Shown in pieces: positions 15,974 to 24,974 of a stretch of DNA of 64,000 nt (positions are counted from its first letter, which is position 1; each line of letters begins with the position of its first letter). The DNA comes from Pseudomonas marginalis (GTDB lineage Bacteria > Pseudomonadota > Gammaproteobacteria > Pseudomonadales > Pseudomonadaceae). The translations under genes and the position numbers were made by a program. The notes under the pieces were generated by a model, which did no database searches, was not told the origin of the DNA, and was given only the letters and a program-made list of their open reading frames with translations. The stretch spans positions 1,431,001 through 1,495,000 of the forward strand of contig NZ_JALJWV010000001.1 in assembly GCF_024169655.1 (NCBI RefSeq). Reading direction: 5' to 3'.

Positions 15974-16765
15974 TCAGGCGGCGAATGCCGGCCGAACCGC
16001 AATCTGCTCAGCTTCCGGCAGCGGCCCGAACAACGCCTTCTGCACCGCCTGCTGCGCCTGGAACGCCAGCGCCGCGCGTTCCTGCCCGGCACAGGCAATC
16101 GGCTGGAGCACATGGATTTCCACATCGCCCTGGTCGTTGGCAAACAAGCGCATCAGGTGCGAGAGCAAATCATCATCGCCAATAAACGGCGCCAGCGGGT
16201 CTACTTGCCCGTCGCGCAGATAACGAATCGCCACCGGTTGCAGCGACACCTGCGCGTCGATCGCACTGGCCAGCAAGCGCCCGTGGAAGGTACGCAGGCT
16301 GCGCCCGTCGGTGGTGGTGCCTTCGGGGAACATCAGCAGCGGGTGCTGTTGCTCCAGGTGACGGGTCATCTGTTTGCGGATCAACTGGCTGTCGCCCGCA
16401 CCCCGGCGAATAAACAGGCTGCCGGCCTTGGCCGCCAACCAGCCGGCCACCGGCCAGGTGCGCACTTCGGCCTTGGACAAAAACGACATCGGCGCGACCA
16501 TGCCCAGCAGCGGAATGTCGGTCCAGGACACGTGATTGCTCACCCACAGCATCGGCGTTTGCGGCAATTCACCCAGCACCGTCACGCGAAAGGGCAGGGC
16601 GTTGGTCAGCCGCGCCATAAAGAACCGCGACCAACGCTGACGGCGCACCATCGAGTTCGCCACCCCCAGGCGCTCGAACAGACCAAACACACCGGCCATG
16701 CTCAAGCCCAGCGCCACCACCAGCAGCACGCGGGCGATCCGCGCGTACACGCGCAGGCGGCCCAT
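15974..16765 (-). CDS. olsA: Lyso-ornithine lipid acyltransferase
   Basis: A 263-aa PlsC-family acyltransferase, started at ATG 16765 ([15 protein letters not shown]), which overlaps the olsB stop by one base (TGATG). An N-terminal membrane helix (residues ~8-30) precedes the catalytic NHVSWTD (H-x4-D, residues ~76-82), and FPEGTTTDG (the glycerol/phosphate-contacting block) follows. OlsA adds a second fatty acid to the hydroxyl group of lyso-ornithine lipid, finishing the phosphorus-free membrane lipid made when phosphate is scarce. Pairing with OlsB and the gene order olsB-olsA match the P. aeruginosa locus, which separates it from general PlsC enzymes. No Pho box was identified upstream of olsB by eye. 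Confidence 0.88.
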   Translation of the reverse strand: MGRLRVYARIARVLLVVALGLSMAGVFGLFERLGVANSMVRRQRWSRFFMARLTNALPFRVTVLGELPQTPMLWVSNHVSWTDIPLLGMVAPMSFLSKAEVRTWPVAGWLAAKAGSLFIRRGAGDSQLIRKQMTRHLEQQHPLLMFPEGTTTDGRSLRTFHGRLLASAIDAQVSLQPVAIRYLRDGQVDPLAPFIGDDDLLSHLMRLFANDQGDVEIHVLQPIACAGQERAALAFQAQQAVQKALFGPLPEAEQIAVRPAFAA

Positions 16766-17520
16766 CACATCGCCGCCTTGAAGTGGCGGGCGTAACGCGG
16801 GCACAACTCATCGCGCTTGAGCAGGATGAACACGTCGGCCACCTGAAAATCTTCATCCCAGCACGGCTCGCCGCAGATCTTCGCGCCCAGGCGCATATAC
16901 GCCTTGAGCAGAGGCGGCATTTCCGCGATGACGTTGGACGGCAGGTCCAGCGCCGGCAGCGGTTTTTTCGGCTCGGCGCGCAGGTGTTCGTTGCACAGGT
17001 AGCGTTCGCGCAGGCGCTGCATGATCGCGTGGGCCTGGATGCCGCCATCGTGCATCGGGATGCTTGCGCACCCCATCAGGTAGCTGTAGCAGCCCTCGTT
17101 GAGCACTTCGGCCAACTCGCCCCAGAGCACCGCGATGGTGCCGCCGTTGCGGTAGGCCGGGTCGACGCAGGTGCGGCCGATTTCCAGGATCGGGCCCTGC
17201 AAGTGCAGCAGGCCATGCAGGCTGAATTCTTCTTCGCTGTAGAACCGGCCCAGGGTGCTGGCGGCCTGGTGATCGAGTAAACGGGTGGTGGCCACCAGTC
17301 GACCGCTGTTCAAATCCCGCACGCCGATGTGGCTGCAGTGAACATCATAGTCATCCATGTCCAGGCCCAGTTCCGCGCCTTTCAGCTTGGCGTTGAACTC
17401 GCCGCTGAACACGTTGAACCGCAGGGCCTGTGCTTCTTGCAAAGCCTGGGCGCCGATCAGGCGTTCGGCTTGCAGGCGGCGTTCATTGCCGGTGTCGCTG
17501 ATGCGGGCGATCTGAGTCAT
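16765..17520 (-). CDS. olsB: L-ornithine N(alpha)-acyltransferase
   Basis: A 251-aa GNAT-fold protein beginning [21 protein letters not shown] at ATG 17520, with GGAG seven bases upstream. It has the OlsB/HlyC-type hemolysin-like acyltransferase signatures: [45 protein letters not shown] and [14 protein letters not shown]. The enzyme transfers a 3-hydroxyacyl group from ACP to the alpha-amino group of ornithine, the first step of ornithine lipid synthesis. It is translationally coupled to olsA. Expression is low-phosphate controlled in other bacteria; nothing decisive is visible here. It is divergent from the beta-lactamase-like gene at 17705. Confidence 0.9.
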   Translation of the reverse strand: MTQIARISDTGNERRLQAERLIGAQALQEAQALRFNVFSGEFNAKLKGAELGLDMDDYDVHCSHIGVRDLNSGRLVATTRLLDHQAASTLGRFYSEEEFSLHGLLHLQGPILEIGRTCVDPAYRNGGTIAVLWGELAEVLNEGCYSYLMGCASIPMHDGGIQAHAIMQRLRERYLCNEHLRAEPKKPLPALDLPSNVIAEMPPLLKAYMRLGAKICGEPCWDEDFQVADVFILLKRDELCPRYARHFKAAM

Positions 17521-17704
17521 GGCGAATCTCCGAGTGCCAGCCACGTTCCGGCCGGTCGACTTGTTTGTCCAAACTCAGGCTATGTAGGCTCGGTGTCATC
17601 TCCATGAAGTTACGGTGACGCTTAGATGACACGCCCCTGTGTCGCCAATCTGTCATCGGCCTCGGCTAGGCTCGCGGGCTTGAATGCCCCCTTGAGTGCG
17701 TGTC

Positions 17705-18778
17705 ATGGTCAGAGGCTTGCTGTGCGTTGCCCTGTTGTTCGTCACCGTTACCGCCTATGCCGAAACCTGGCCTGACAAAGACTGGGCCAAGGGCACGCCT
17801 ATCGAAGGTCCCGCTGTCGATGCCCTGAACGCCTACGCTTTCCCTGCGCGTGACGACGCCACCCGCCAAGGCATCCGCACCGACGCGTTGCTGGTGATCC
17901 GCGATGGCGAAGTCATCTACGAGCGCTACGCCGCGCCCACCACCGCCCGCACGCCGCACTTGACGTGGTCCGTGAGCAAAAGCCTGATGGCGACGGTGCT
18001 GGGCGTGGCCTACGGCGAAAACCGCTTCAAATTGAGCGACCCCGCCGCACGTTTCTACCCGCCGATGAAACAGCATCCCACCGTGACGATGGCCGACTTG
18101 CTGCACTGGGCCTCGGGCCTCGATTGGCAGGAGGATTACGAATATGCCCCGCTGAAATCCTCGGTCGTCGCGATGCTTTACACCCGCGGCCACGCCGATA
18201 TGGCTGCGTTTGTCGCCGGTATGGACGCCGCCCGCGCGCCGGGCGAGGCTTTCCGTTATTCCAGCGGCGACAGCAACCTGCTCTCCGCCGCGCTCAAGGG
18301 CATGCTTGGCCACAAGGCCTACATGAGTTACCCGTGGGACGCGCTGTTCAAGCCGCTGGGCATTCGCAACGCCACCTGGGAAACCGATGCCGATGAAACC
18401 TTCGTCGCCTCGTCCTACGCCTACCTCACCGCCCGCGATCTGGCACGCGTCGGCCTGCTGATGGCGCGCGACGGTCGCTGGGGGGAGCAACAACTGGTGC
18501 CCAAAGCCTGGGTCGACTTCAATCGCCAACCCTTCGATAAATACACGCCCGGCCAGGACGAAGCCGTGCCTGGCGGCCAGTGGTGGCTCAACCAAGGCAC
18601 CCCAAGACCCTGGCCCGACGCCCCCGCCGACACTTTCGCCGCCCTCGGCCACTGGGGGCAGGCGCTGTACGTGATGCCCGATGAACACCTGGTGATCGTG
18701 CGTTACGGCGATGATCGCGACGGCAGCTATCGCCATAATGAACTGCTCAAACGCGTGCTGGCGGCGGTGCAGCCATGA
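17705..18778 (+). CDS. Periplasmic serine hydrolase, class C beta-lactamase family
   Basis: A 357-aa protein with an N-terminal signal peptide (MVRGLLCVALLFVTVTAYA). I prefer ATG 17705 to the in-frame GTG at 17696, since GAG at 17694-17696 can serve as a weak SD. The penicillin-binding fold motifs are SVSK (S-x-x-K, nucleophile Ser, in TWSVSKSLMAT), YSSGDSNLL (the YxN-type motif in a form common in 6-aminohexanoate-dimer hydrolase/EstB relatives) and LGHWGQ in place of KTG. It therefore looks like an esterase/amidase or peptidase-type relative rather than a true AmpC. It overlaps the next small gene by 4 nt (ATGA), so the two are co-translated. The substrate is unknown. Confidence 0.83.
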   Translation: MVRGLLCVALLFVTVTAYAETWPDKDWAKGTPIEGPAVDALNAYAFPARDDATRQGIRTDALLVIRDGEVIYERYAAPTTARTPHLTWSVSKSLMATVLGVAYGENRFKLSDPAARFYPPMKQHPTVTMADLLHWASGLDWQEDYEYAPLKSSVVAMLYTRGHADMAAFVAGMDAARAPGEAFRYSSGDSNLLSAALKGMLGHKAYMSYPWDALFKPLGIRNATWETDADETFVASSYAYLTARDLARVGLLMARDGRWGEQQLVPKAWVDFNRQPFDKYTPGQDEAVPGGQWWLNQGTPRPWPDAPADTFAALGHWGQALYVMPDEHLVIVRYGDDRDGSYRHNELLKRVLAAVQP

Positions 18779-19089
18779 TCCGCCGTCGGCCGTTTACCAG
18801 CCTGTTTCTGCTGCTGTTGCTCGCCCTGCTGGGTTGGATCTGGCATGAGCGCGTCAACCTGCAAGCCTTCCCCGACATCATCGCGGCCTACACCGCCAAG
18901 GAGTATTGCTCGTGCCGGTATGTGGCAAATAACCCGGCGGAGTATTGCCGGGGCTATGTGAAGCAGTACGTGTCGATCAGCGCGTTCACCGATGACCCGG
19001 AGCGTAGTGAAGTGACGGCCAGTGGATTGGGGCGTACCCATACGGCCAGATGGTTGGGCGAACATCAGGGCTGCCGTCTCAACCCCTGA
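18775..19089 (+). CDS. Small membrane-anchored cysteine-containing protein, unknown function
   Basis: A 104-aa protein not recognised as a named family. It begins with a basic stretch and a single hydrophobic helix (residues ~8-22, LFLLLLLALLGWIW), so the rest is probably periplasmic. The outer part has CSCRY, a second CRGY about 14 residues later and a late Cys (GCRLNP): four or five cysteines that could form disulphides. The start overlaps the serine-hydrolase stop (ATGA), showing coupled translation and suggesting that the two proteins act together. Codon use matches its neighbours. Similar small proteins follow such hydrolases in other pseudomonads, as far as I recall, but no function is known. 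Confidence 0.72.
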   Translation: MIRRRPFTSLFLLLLLALLGWIWHERVNLQAFPDIIAAYTAKEYCSCRYVANNPAEYCRGYVKQYVSISAFTDDPERSEVTASGLGRTHTARWLGEHQGCRLNP

Positions 19090-19189
19090 AACGCCGCTTC
19101 CAATGCAGGGGCGGCGTTGTCAGTTAGATTGCACAGGGCAAGCGGCACAGTTAAGGTTCGTTCAGGTTTTTCCGCCCCACGAGTCTTTA

Positions 19190-19780
19190 ATGTTCAACGC
19201 GTCTGTCATCAAACCCCTGGCCTTCGCCCTGCTGGCCACCGCTGCCGTGCCTGCCCACGCCGACTGGTACCTGGACAACGAGTCCTCGCGGCTGTCGTTC
19301 GTTACCACCAAAAACACCGAGATTGCCGAAGTGCAGCGCTTCCTGGTGTTGCACGGCAAGGTCGACCGCAACGGTGCGGCGCAGGTGGAAGTGGAGCTGG
19401 AGTCGGTCAACAGCGGCATCCCGCTGCGCGATGAGCGCATGCGCAATCAGTTGTTCGCGATCAAGACCTTCCCCGAAGCGCTGATCAATACGCAAATCAA
19501 CCTGCAACCGATCAACGACCTGGCCCCCGGCGCGCAGTTGGAGTTGCGCCTGCCATTAAGCGTCACGCTGCATGGCAAGACCCAGACCTACAGCGCCGAG
19601 TTGTTGGCCACGCGTTTGGATGATCGGCGTTTCCAGGTGGTGACCCTGGAGCCGGTGGTGTTGCATGCCGAGGATTTCGAGTTGGTGCCGGGAGTGACGG
19701 CGTTGCGCAAGGCGGCTGGGCTGGCGTCGATCAGTTTGTCGGTGCCGGTGGGTGCGGTACTGATTTTTACGGCGCGCTGA
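19190..19780 (+). CDS. YceI-family periplasmic protein
   Basis: A 196-aa precursor. ATG 19190 gives a Sec signal peptide ending ...AVPAHA before DWYLDNESSRLSFVTTKN, the usual YceI N-terminus; earlier in-frame starts would add ~55 residues of non-coding-like sequence. The protein is an extended beta-barrel (lipocalin-like) with LHGKVDRNG, RDERMRNQLFAIKTFPEA and LSVTLHGKTQTY segments diagnostic of the family. YceI proteins bind polyprenoid or amphiphilic ligands, and some are base- or stress-induced; no enzymatic activity is known. The stop is one base from the GTG of clsB, so the two genes are probably co-transcribed, a link to the envelope. Confidence 0.87.
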   Translation: MFNASVIKPLAFALLATAAVPAHADWYLDNESSRLSFVTTKNTEIAEVQRFLVLHGKVDRNGAAQVEVELESVNSGIPLRDERMRNQLFAIKTFPEALINTQINLQPINDLAPGAQLELRLPLSVTLHGKTQTYSAELLATRLDDRRFQVVTLEPVVLHAEDFELVPGVTALRKAAGLASISLSVPVGAVLIFTAR

Positions 19781-19781
19781 C

Positions 19782-20939
19782 GTGAGCGGCGCAGTGTTCC
19801 CGTGGCGCAGCGCCAACCGTTTCGAGTTGTTGATCGACGGGCCGAGCTTTTTCCCGCAGATGCTGGCGTGCATTGCCCAGGCGCAGCGGCAGGTGGATCT
19901 GGAGTTGTACCTGGTGGAAGCCGGGGCCTGCGCCGACGCCATGGTGCAGGCGCTGGTGCTGGCGGCGGAGCGGGGCGTGCAGGTGCGCTGCCTGTTCGAT
20001 GATTACGGCAGCCTGGCGTTTACCCTCGGGCTGCGTAAGCGCCTGACCGACGCCGGTGTGCAATTGTGCTTTTACAATCGCCTGAACTGGCGGCGCTGGA
20101 TGCGCAACCTGTACCGCGACCACCGCAAGTTGTTGCTGGTCGATCAAGACATTGCCGTGGTCGGCGGCACCGGCGTTACCGATGAATTCTGGACACCGGG
20201 GCAGGACAGCGCCGACTGGCACGAAGTGATGGTGCAGATCAGCGGCCCGCTGGTGCTGGATTGGCAGGCGCTGTTCGACCGGCAATGGTTGGCCAACGAC
20301 GACCGTCGAGCCTGGAAACCGGCCACCCACTTCGGCTTGCCGCGCTTGCCCAAAGTGCCGGCGACCGGGTCCGGTCTTGGTCGCGTCGCTTATGCCGACG
20401 CGCGCCAGCACCGCGATATTTTGCACTCGCTGATCCGCGCGCTGAGCAGCGGCCAGCGGCGCATCTGGTTGGCGACCCCGTATTTCCTGCCCACCTGGAG
20501 CGTGCGCCGGGCCTTGCGCCGAGCGGCGGGGCGCGGGGTGGATGTGCGCTTGCTGCTGACCGGCCCGCGCACCGATCATCCGTCGGTGCGCTATGCCGGG
20601 CACCGTTATTACCCGCGCTTGCTGCGCTCGGGCGTGCAGATATTTGAGTACCAGCCGTGCTTTTTGCACCTGAAAATGGTGCTGGTGGACGATTGGGTCA
20701 GCATCGGTTCATGCAATTTCGACCACTGGAACCTGCGCTTCAACCTCGAAGCCAACCTCGAAGCGCTGGACCCTACATTGACGCAGGCCGTGGCGGGCAG
20801 TTTCGAGCGGGATTTTGCCCAGAGCCAGGCGGTCAGCCTGGAGGCGTGGAAGTCGCGGCCGTTGTGGCGGCGGGTGAAGCAGCGGGTGTGGGGGTGGATC
20901 GATCGGTTGGTGGTCAACCTTCTGGATCGACGCGGATAG
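19782..20939 (+). CDS. clsB: Cardiolipin synthase ClsB-type phospholipase D protein
   Basis: A 385-aa protein starting at GTG 19782, one base after the yceI stop. Two HKD catalytic motifs are visible: HRKLLLVDQDIAVVGG (about residues 114-129) and HLKMVLVDDWVSIGS (about 299-313), both H-x-K-x4-D. There are no N-terminal membrane helices, as in ClsB (YbhO) and unlike ClsA. The enzyme condenses phosphatidyl groups to cardiolipin or other di-phospholipids at the inner membrane. The C-terminus is basic and amphipathic (RPLWRRVKQRVWGWIDRLV), likely a membrane-binding helix. A REPIN follows directly. Its exact donor/acceptor preference cannot be judged from the sequence. Confidence 0.88.
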   Translation: MSGAVFPWRSANRFELLIDGPSFFPQMLACIAQAQRQVDLELYLVEAGACADAMVQALVLAAERGVQVRCLFDDYGSLAFTLGLRKRLTDAGVQLCFYNRLNWRRWMRNLYRDHRKLLLVDQDIAVVGGTGVTDEFWTPGQDSADWHEVMVQISGPLVLDWQALFDRQWLANDDRRAWKPATHFGLPRLPKVPATGSGLGRVAYADARQHRDILHSLIRALSSGQRRIWLATPYFLPTWSVRRALRRAAGRGVDVRLLLTGPRTDHPSVRYAGHRYYPRLLRSGVQIFEYQPCFLHLKMVLVDDWVSIGSCNFDHWNLRFNLEANLEALDPTLTQAVAGSFERDFAQSQAVSLEAWKSRPLWRRVKQRVWGWIDRLVVNLLDRRG

Positions 20940-20940
20940 A

Positions 20941-21034
20941 CATGTGGGAGGGGGCTTGCCCCCGATAGCGGAGTGTCAGTCAATTGATTCATTGGCTGAC
21001 CCACTGCTATCGGGGGCAAGCCCCCTCCCACATG
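20941..21034. repeat. REPIN (two inverted REP units)
   Basis: CATGTGGGAGGGGGCTTGCC at 20941 is mirrored by its complement ending at 21034, with GTCAGTCAAT/ATTGGCTGAC also inverted in the centre. The whole 94 bp can fold into one long hairpin. It lies between the convergent clsB and bglX. Confidence 0.92.
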
Positions 21035-21051
21035 GTTTACAGCGTCAGGTG

Positions 21052-23343
21052 TTAGAGCAGTTCGAAGGTCTGCTGCTGCACATCCTGGGAGTCCAAGCCG
21101 ATCTGCACATTGAACTCACCCGGTTCCGCCGCGAACTTGAGCTGGGTGTTGTAGAACTTCAAGTCCTCTTCGGTAATGGTGAAGTGCAACGTGCGCTCTT
21201 CGCCGGCCTTGAGCATGACTTTCTGGAAGTTCTTCAGCTCCTTGATCGGGCGGATCATCGAGCCGGCCACGTCTTGGATATACAGCTGCACCACGGTTTC
21301 GCCGTCGACCTTGCCGGTGTTTTTCACGGTGACGCTGGCGTCGAGCTTGCCGGTTTTGTTCAGGGTGGTGGACGACAGCGCCATGTCCGACAGGCTGAAG
21401 CTGGTGTAGCTCAGGCCATAGCCGAACGGAAACAGCGGCCCGGTGGTGTCATCGAAGTACTGCGACGTGTAGTTGCCCGGCTTGCCTGGGGTAAACGGCC
21501 GGCCGATGGTCAGGTGGTTGTAGTAGGTCGGAATCTGCCCCACCGAGCGTGGGAACGTAATCGGCAGCTTGCCCGACGGGTTGTAGTCACCAAACAGCAC
21601 GTCGGCGATGGCGTTGCCGCCCTCGGTGCCGGCGAACCAGGTTTCCAGGATCGCGTCGGCTTGCTGGTTTTCTTCGAGAATCGACAGCGGCCGGCCGTTC
21701 ATCAGCACCAGCACCAGCGGCTTGCCGGTGGCTTTCAGCGCCTTGATCAGGTCGCGCTGGCTTTGCGGCAGGTTCAGGTCGGTGCGGCTGGAGGACTCGT
21801 GGGACATGCCGCGGGACTCGCCCACCGCAGCGACCACCACGTCGGCATCCTTGGCGGCCTTGACCGCTTCGTCGATCATCACCTGGGCTGGGCGGGGGTC
21901 ATCCACCACTTCCGGGGCATCGAAGTTGAGGAAGTTAAGGTAGTCGACCACGGCCTGGTCATTGGTGATGTTGGCGCCACGCGCATAGATCACTTTGCCT
22001 TTTTCGCCGATCACCGCGTTGAGGCCATCGAGCAGGGTCACCGATTGTGCCGGCTTACCGGCAGCGGCCCAACTGCCCATCATGTCGATGGGGGCTTTGG
22101 CCAGTGGGCCGACCAGGGCGATGGTCGCGGATTTTTTCAGCGGCAGGGTGTCGTTCTGGTTCTTCAGCAAGACCATGCTGCGGCGTGCCACGTCACGCGC
22201 GTCGGCGCGGTGCAGGCGGCTTTCGGCGTCGGTGTCGGCCGGGTCGTCCTCGGCCTTGCCGATGCGCAGGTACGGGTCTTTGAACAGGCCCATGTCGTAC
22301 TTGGCGCCGAGCACTTCGCGCACGGCGTTGTCGATGTCGCTCTGCTCGATCTCGCCGGACTTGAGCAGCCCCGGCAATTCCTTGCCATACAGCGAGTCGT
22401 TCATGCTCATGTCGATGCCGGCCTTGATCGCCAGCTTGGCGGCTTCACGCCCGTCCTTGGCCACGCCGTGCTTGATCAGCTCGAAGATCGCGCCGTGGTC
22501 GCTGACGGCCAGGCCCTTGAAGCCCCAGTCCTTGCGCAGCAGGTCGTTCATCAGCCAGGTGTTGGCGGTGGCGGGCACGCCGTTGATCGAGTTGAGCGCG
22601 ACCATCACACCGCCGGAACCGGCCTTGATCGCCGCGTGGTACGGCGGCAGGTAGTCCTGGTACATCTTGACCGGGCTCATGTCGACCACGTTGTAGTCGC
22701 GACCGCCTTCCACCGCGCCGTACAGGGCGAAGTGCTTGACGCTGGCCATGATGCTGTCGGCATTCGCCGCGCTGGTGCCCTGGAAGGCCTTGACCATCAC
22801 TTCGGCGATGCGCGACACCAGGTACGTGTCTTCGCCGAAGCCTTCGGAGGTCCGGCCCCAGCGCGGGTCGCGGGAGATGTCGACCATCGGCGCAAAGGTG
22901 ATGTCGAGGCTGTCGGCCGCGGCTTCCTGTGCGGCAATGCGCCCGGAGCGGCCGATGGCGTCCATGTCCCAACTGGAAGCCAGGGCCAGGCTGATCGGGA
23001 AAATCGTGCGGTGGCCGTGGATCACGTCATAGGCGAAGAACATCGGGATCTTCAACCGGCTGCGCATGGCCGCGTCCTGCATCGGACGGTTTTCCGGGCG
23101 GGTGATGGAGTTGAAGGTGCCACCGATGCGGCCGGCGGCGATTTCCTTGCGGATCAGCTCGCGGGGCATTTCCGGGCCGATGCTGATCAGGCGCAATTGG
23201 CCGATCTTTTCATCGAGGGTCATCTGCTTGAGCAGATCGCTGACGAAGGCGTCCTTGCCTTTAAGCGCAGCAGGCTTTGTTTCTGCCCAGACGGGGTGGG
23301 TGGCCAGAGTGGCAACAAGGCCGAGCAAACACAGCTTTTTCAT
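21052..23343 (-). CDS. bglX: Periplasmic beta-glucosidase, glycoside hydrolase family 3
   Basis: A 763-aa precursor starting at ATG 23343 (MKKLCLLGLVATLATHPVWA signal peptide) with AAGGAA as SD; E. coli BglX has 765 aa. The GH3 N-terminal TIM barrel carries FAYDVIHGHRTIFP, DISRDPRWGRTSEGFGEDTYL, KHFALYGAVEGGRDYN and the nucleophile region GLAVSDHGAI (Asp). The alpha/beta sandwich domain (about 400-620) and a fibronectin-III-like domain at the end (ending QTFELL) complete the plan. It hydrolyses terminal beta-D-glucosyl residues of oligosaccharides in the periplasm. It is transcribed alone, flanked by a REPIN and the divergent lemA operon. A long antisense open frame over this gene is an artefact of codon structure. 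Confidence 0.94.
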   Translation of the reverse strand: MKKLCLLGLVATLATHPVWAETKPAALKGKDAFVSDLLKQMTLDEKIGQLRLISIGPEMPRELIRKEIAAGRIGGTFNSITRPENRPMQDAAMRSRLKIPMFFAYDVIHGHRTIFPISLALASSWDMDAIGRSGRIAAQEAAADSLDITFAPMVDISRDPRWGRTSEGFGEDTYLVSRIAEVMVKAFQGTSAANADSIMASVKHFALYGAVEGGRDYNVVDMSPVKMYQDYLPPYHAAIKAGSGGVMVALNSINGVPATANTWLMNDLLRKDWGFKGLAVSDHGAIFELIKHGVAKDGREAAKLAIKAGIDMSMNDSLYGKELPGLLKSGEIEQSDIDNAVREVLGAKYDMGLFKDPYLRIGKAEDDPADTDAESRLHRADARDVARRSMVLLKNQNDTLPLKKSATIALVGPLAKAPIDMMGSWAAAGKPAQSVTLLDGLNAVIGEKGKVIYARGANITNDQAVVDYLNFLNFDAPEVVDDPRPAQVMIDEAVKAAKDADVVVAAVGESRGMSHESSSRTDLNLPQSQRDLIKALKATGKPLVLVLMNGRPLSILEENQQADAILETWFAGTEGGNAIADVLFGDYNPSGKLPITFPRSVGQIPTYYNHLTIGRPFTPGKPGNYTSQYFDDTTGPLFPFGYGLSYTSFSLSDMALSSTTLNKTGKLDASVTVKNTGKVDGETVVQLYIQDVAGSMIRPIKELKNFQKVMLKAGEERTLHFTITEEDLKFYNTQLKFAAEPGEFNVQIGLDSQDVQQQTFELL

Positions 23344-23584
23344 GAATTTCCTTTTTCGGCGCACTGCACAGCGGTTAGGCTGATCGGCCAAAATGTGGGG
23401 AGCGTCTATTGTTGTTCGGGTGTCGTTCAGATAAATGCAGCACACTCTGAACTCTTTATCGCGCTGGGCATCTTTTTAGCTGATTGGCTCGATGCATTCC
23501 AGTAGTGGGGGCGGATTATGCCCCATGCGCGCGGTTTATAGGGCGAGTCGTCAAATTCCATCAAAGTTGGGCAGGAGAAACACC

Positions 23585-24196
23585 ATGCAAGCAGCACAAG
23601 GTTACCGCTGGGGCTTGAAAGCCGCGGCTTTGTTATTGATCAGCACGGTGCTGAGCGGTTGCGGCATCAACACCATTCCGACCCTGGATGAACAGGCCAA
23701 GGCGGCCTGGGGCCAGGTGCAGAACCAGTATCAACGGCGTGCCGACCTGATCCCCAACCTGGTGGAAGTGGTCAAGGGCTACGCGACCCATGAACAAGAC
23801 ACCCTCACCGCCGTGATTGAAGCGCGGGCCAAGGCGACTTCGATCCAGGTCGACGCCAGCACCCTCGACAACCCGGAAAAACTCAAGCAGTTCCAGCAAG
23901 CCCAGGACGGTTTGAGTGGTGCTCTCAGCCGCTTGATGGTGGTGTCCGAGCGCTACCCGGACCTGAAGGCCAACCAGAACTTCCTGGCCCTGCAATCTCA
24001 GCTGGAAGGCACGGAAAACCGCATCGCCGTGGCCCGTCGCGACTTTATCCAGGCCGTGCAGGCCTACAACACCGAGCTCCGCACGTTCCCAGGGCGTCTG
24101 TGGCACAGCGTGATGTACAGCGATTTGCCGATCCGCGCTACGTTTGAAGCCACCAGTGCCGATGCCGATAAAGCGCCGCAAGTGAAGTTCAAATAA
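23585..24196 (+). CDS. LemA-family lipoprotein
   Basis: A 203-aa protein. ATG 23585 with AGGAG seven bases upstream gives a lipoprotein leader (LLLISTVLSGCG). The mature part is the LemA helical bundle: QAKAAWGQVQNQYQRRADLIPNLVEVVKGYATHE (residues ~36-69), then ERYPDLKANQNFLALQSQLEGTENRIAVARRDF, both typical and long helical. LemA proteins are structural membrane proteins of unclear role. It begins a three-gene set with two TPM-domain proteins at 24215 and 24975 (gaps 18 and 31 bp), a widespread LemA-TPM association. Not related to the LemA/GacS sensor kinase despite the name. Confidence 0.9.
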   Translation: MQAAQGYRWGLKAAALLLISTVLSGCGINTIPTLDEQAKAAWGQVQNQYQRRADLIPNLVEVVKGYATHEQDTLTAVIEARAKATSIQVDASTLDNPEKLKQFQQAQDGLSGALSRLMVVSERYPDLKANQNFLALQSQLEGTENRIAVARRDFIQAVQAYNTELRTFPGRLWHSVMYSDLPIRATFEATSADADKAPQVKFK

Positions 24197-24214
24197 GGCT
24201 GCACTGAGGTGTCG

Positions 24215-24943
24215 ATGCGTTTATTACGGATAGGCCTGGCGCTGTGGCTGTTGGCCTGCGCGGGCGTGGCCCAGGCGGCGTTGACCTTCCCGGCGTTGAC
24301 CGGGCGGGTGGTGGACACCGCGCAGATGATCGACCCGGCGGTGCGCGCGCAGTTGACCCAGCAATTGCAGGCGCTGGAGCAAAGCCGTGGCGACCAGATC
24401 GTGGTGGTCACCGTGCCTGACCTGCAGGGCGTGCCGATTGAAGACTACGGTTATCAATTGGGGCGCCAGTGGGGCATCGGCCAGAAAGGCAAGGACAACG
24501 GCGCGCTGTTGATCGTCGCTCGCGATGAGCGCAAATTGCGCATCGAAGTCGGCTACGGCCTGGAAGGCACGCTGACCGATGCGCAGTCGTGGGTGATCAT
24601 CAATCAGGTGATTGCGCCCAAGTTCAAGGCCGGCAACTTCAGCCAGGGCATCAGCGACGGCGTCGCCGCGATGATCCAGGTGGTAGGCGGCGAGCCGCTG
24701 GCGGTGCCAGCTCACGTGGCGGATGCCAACTTCGCCAAGGATAATCCGGGGTTTTCCATCGGCTTGTTCATCCTGCTGATCGGCGTGTTGTGGCTGTGCA
24801 ATCGCCTGGGCCTGCCGGTGTGGGCGATCCTGCTGGCGATTCTCAGCAGCAGCGGCCGTGGCGGTGGGGGCGGCGGCGGTGGCGGTGGTTTTCGCGGCGG
24901 CGGTGGCGGTTTCGGCGGTGGCGGGGCTTCGGGTGGCTGGTGA
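24215..24943 (+). CDS. TPM-domain membrane protein (YgcG-like) with Gly-rich tail
   Basis: A 242-aa protein. ATG 24215 is preferred to GTG 24209 because the GAGG at 24206-24209 then sits 5 nt away. A signal peptide (about residues 1-22, ending VAQA) precedes the TPM domain (~25-150): FPALTGRVVDTAQMIDP, SRGDQIVVVTVPDLQG, KGKDNGALLIVARDERKLRIEVGYGLEG. One membrane helix (~183-205) is followed by a tail of almost pure Gly with SSSGRGGGG...FRGG. TPM proteins are thought to aid repair or assembly of membrane complexes (photosystem II in plants), and some have phosphatase activity; the bacterial role is unclear. It is the middle gene of the lemA set. Confidence 0.88.
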   Translation: MRLLRIGLALWLLACAGVAQAALTFPALTGRVVDTAQMIDPAVRAQLTQQLQALEQSRGDQIVVVTVPDLQGVPIEDYGYQLGRQWGIGQKGKDNGALLIVARDERKLRIEVGYGLEGTLTDAQSWVIINQVIAPKFKAGNFSQGISDGVAAMIQVVGGEPLAVPAHVADANFAKDNPGFSIGLFILLIGVLWLCNRLGLPVWAILLAILSSSGRGGGGGGGGGGFRGGGGGFGGGGASGGW

Positions 24944-24974
24944 TGACAACAACTAAAAACGAGCGTTTACAACC

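Noticed and set aside
17666..18736. 356-codon minus-strand frame over the serine hydrolase
   Set aside because: It is Gly/Arg/His-rich with no recognised domain, whereas the plus strand has a signal peptide and SxxK.
19022..19189. Upstream extension of the YceI gene
   Set aside because: The added ~55 residues overlap the preceding small gene, have no coding pattern and would hide the signal peptide that starts at 19190.
20944..23505. 853-codon open frame antisense to bglX
   Set aside because: It mirrors the codon pattern of a clear GH3 enzyme with signal peptide, and its translation has no domain; long antisense frames are expected at this GC content.
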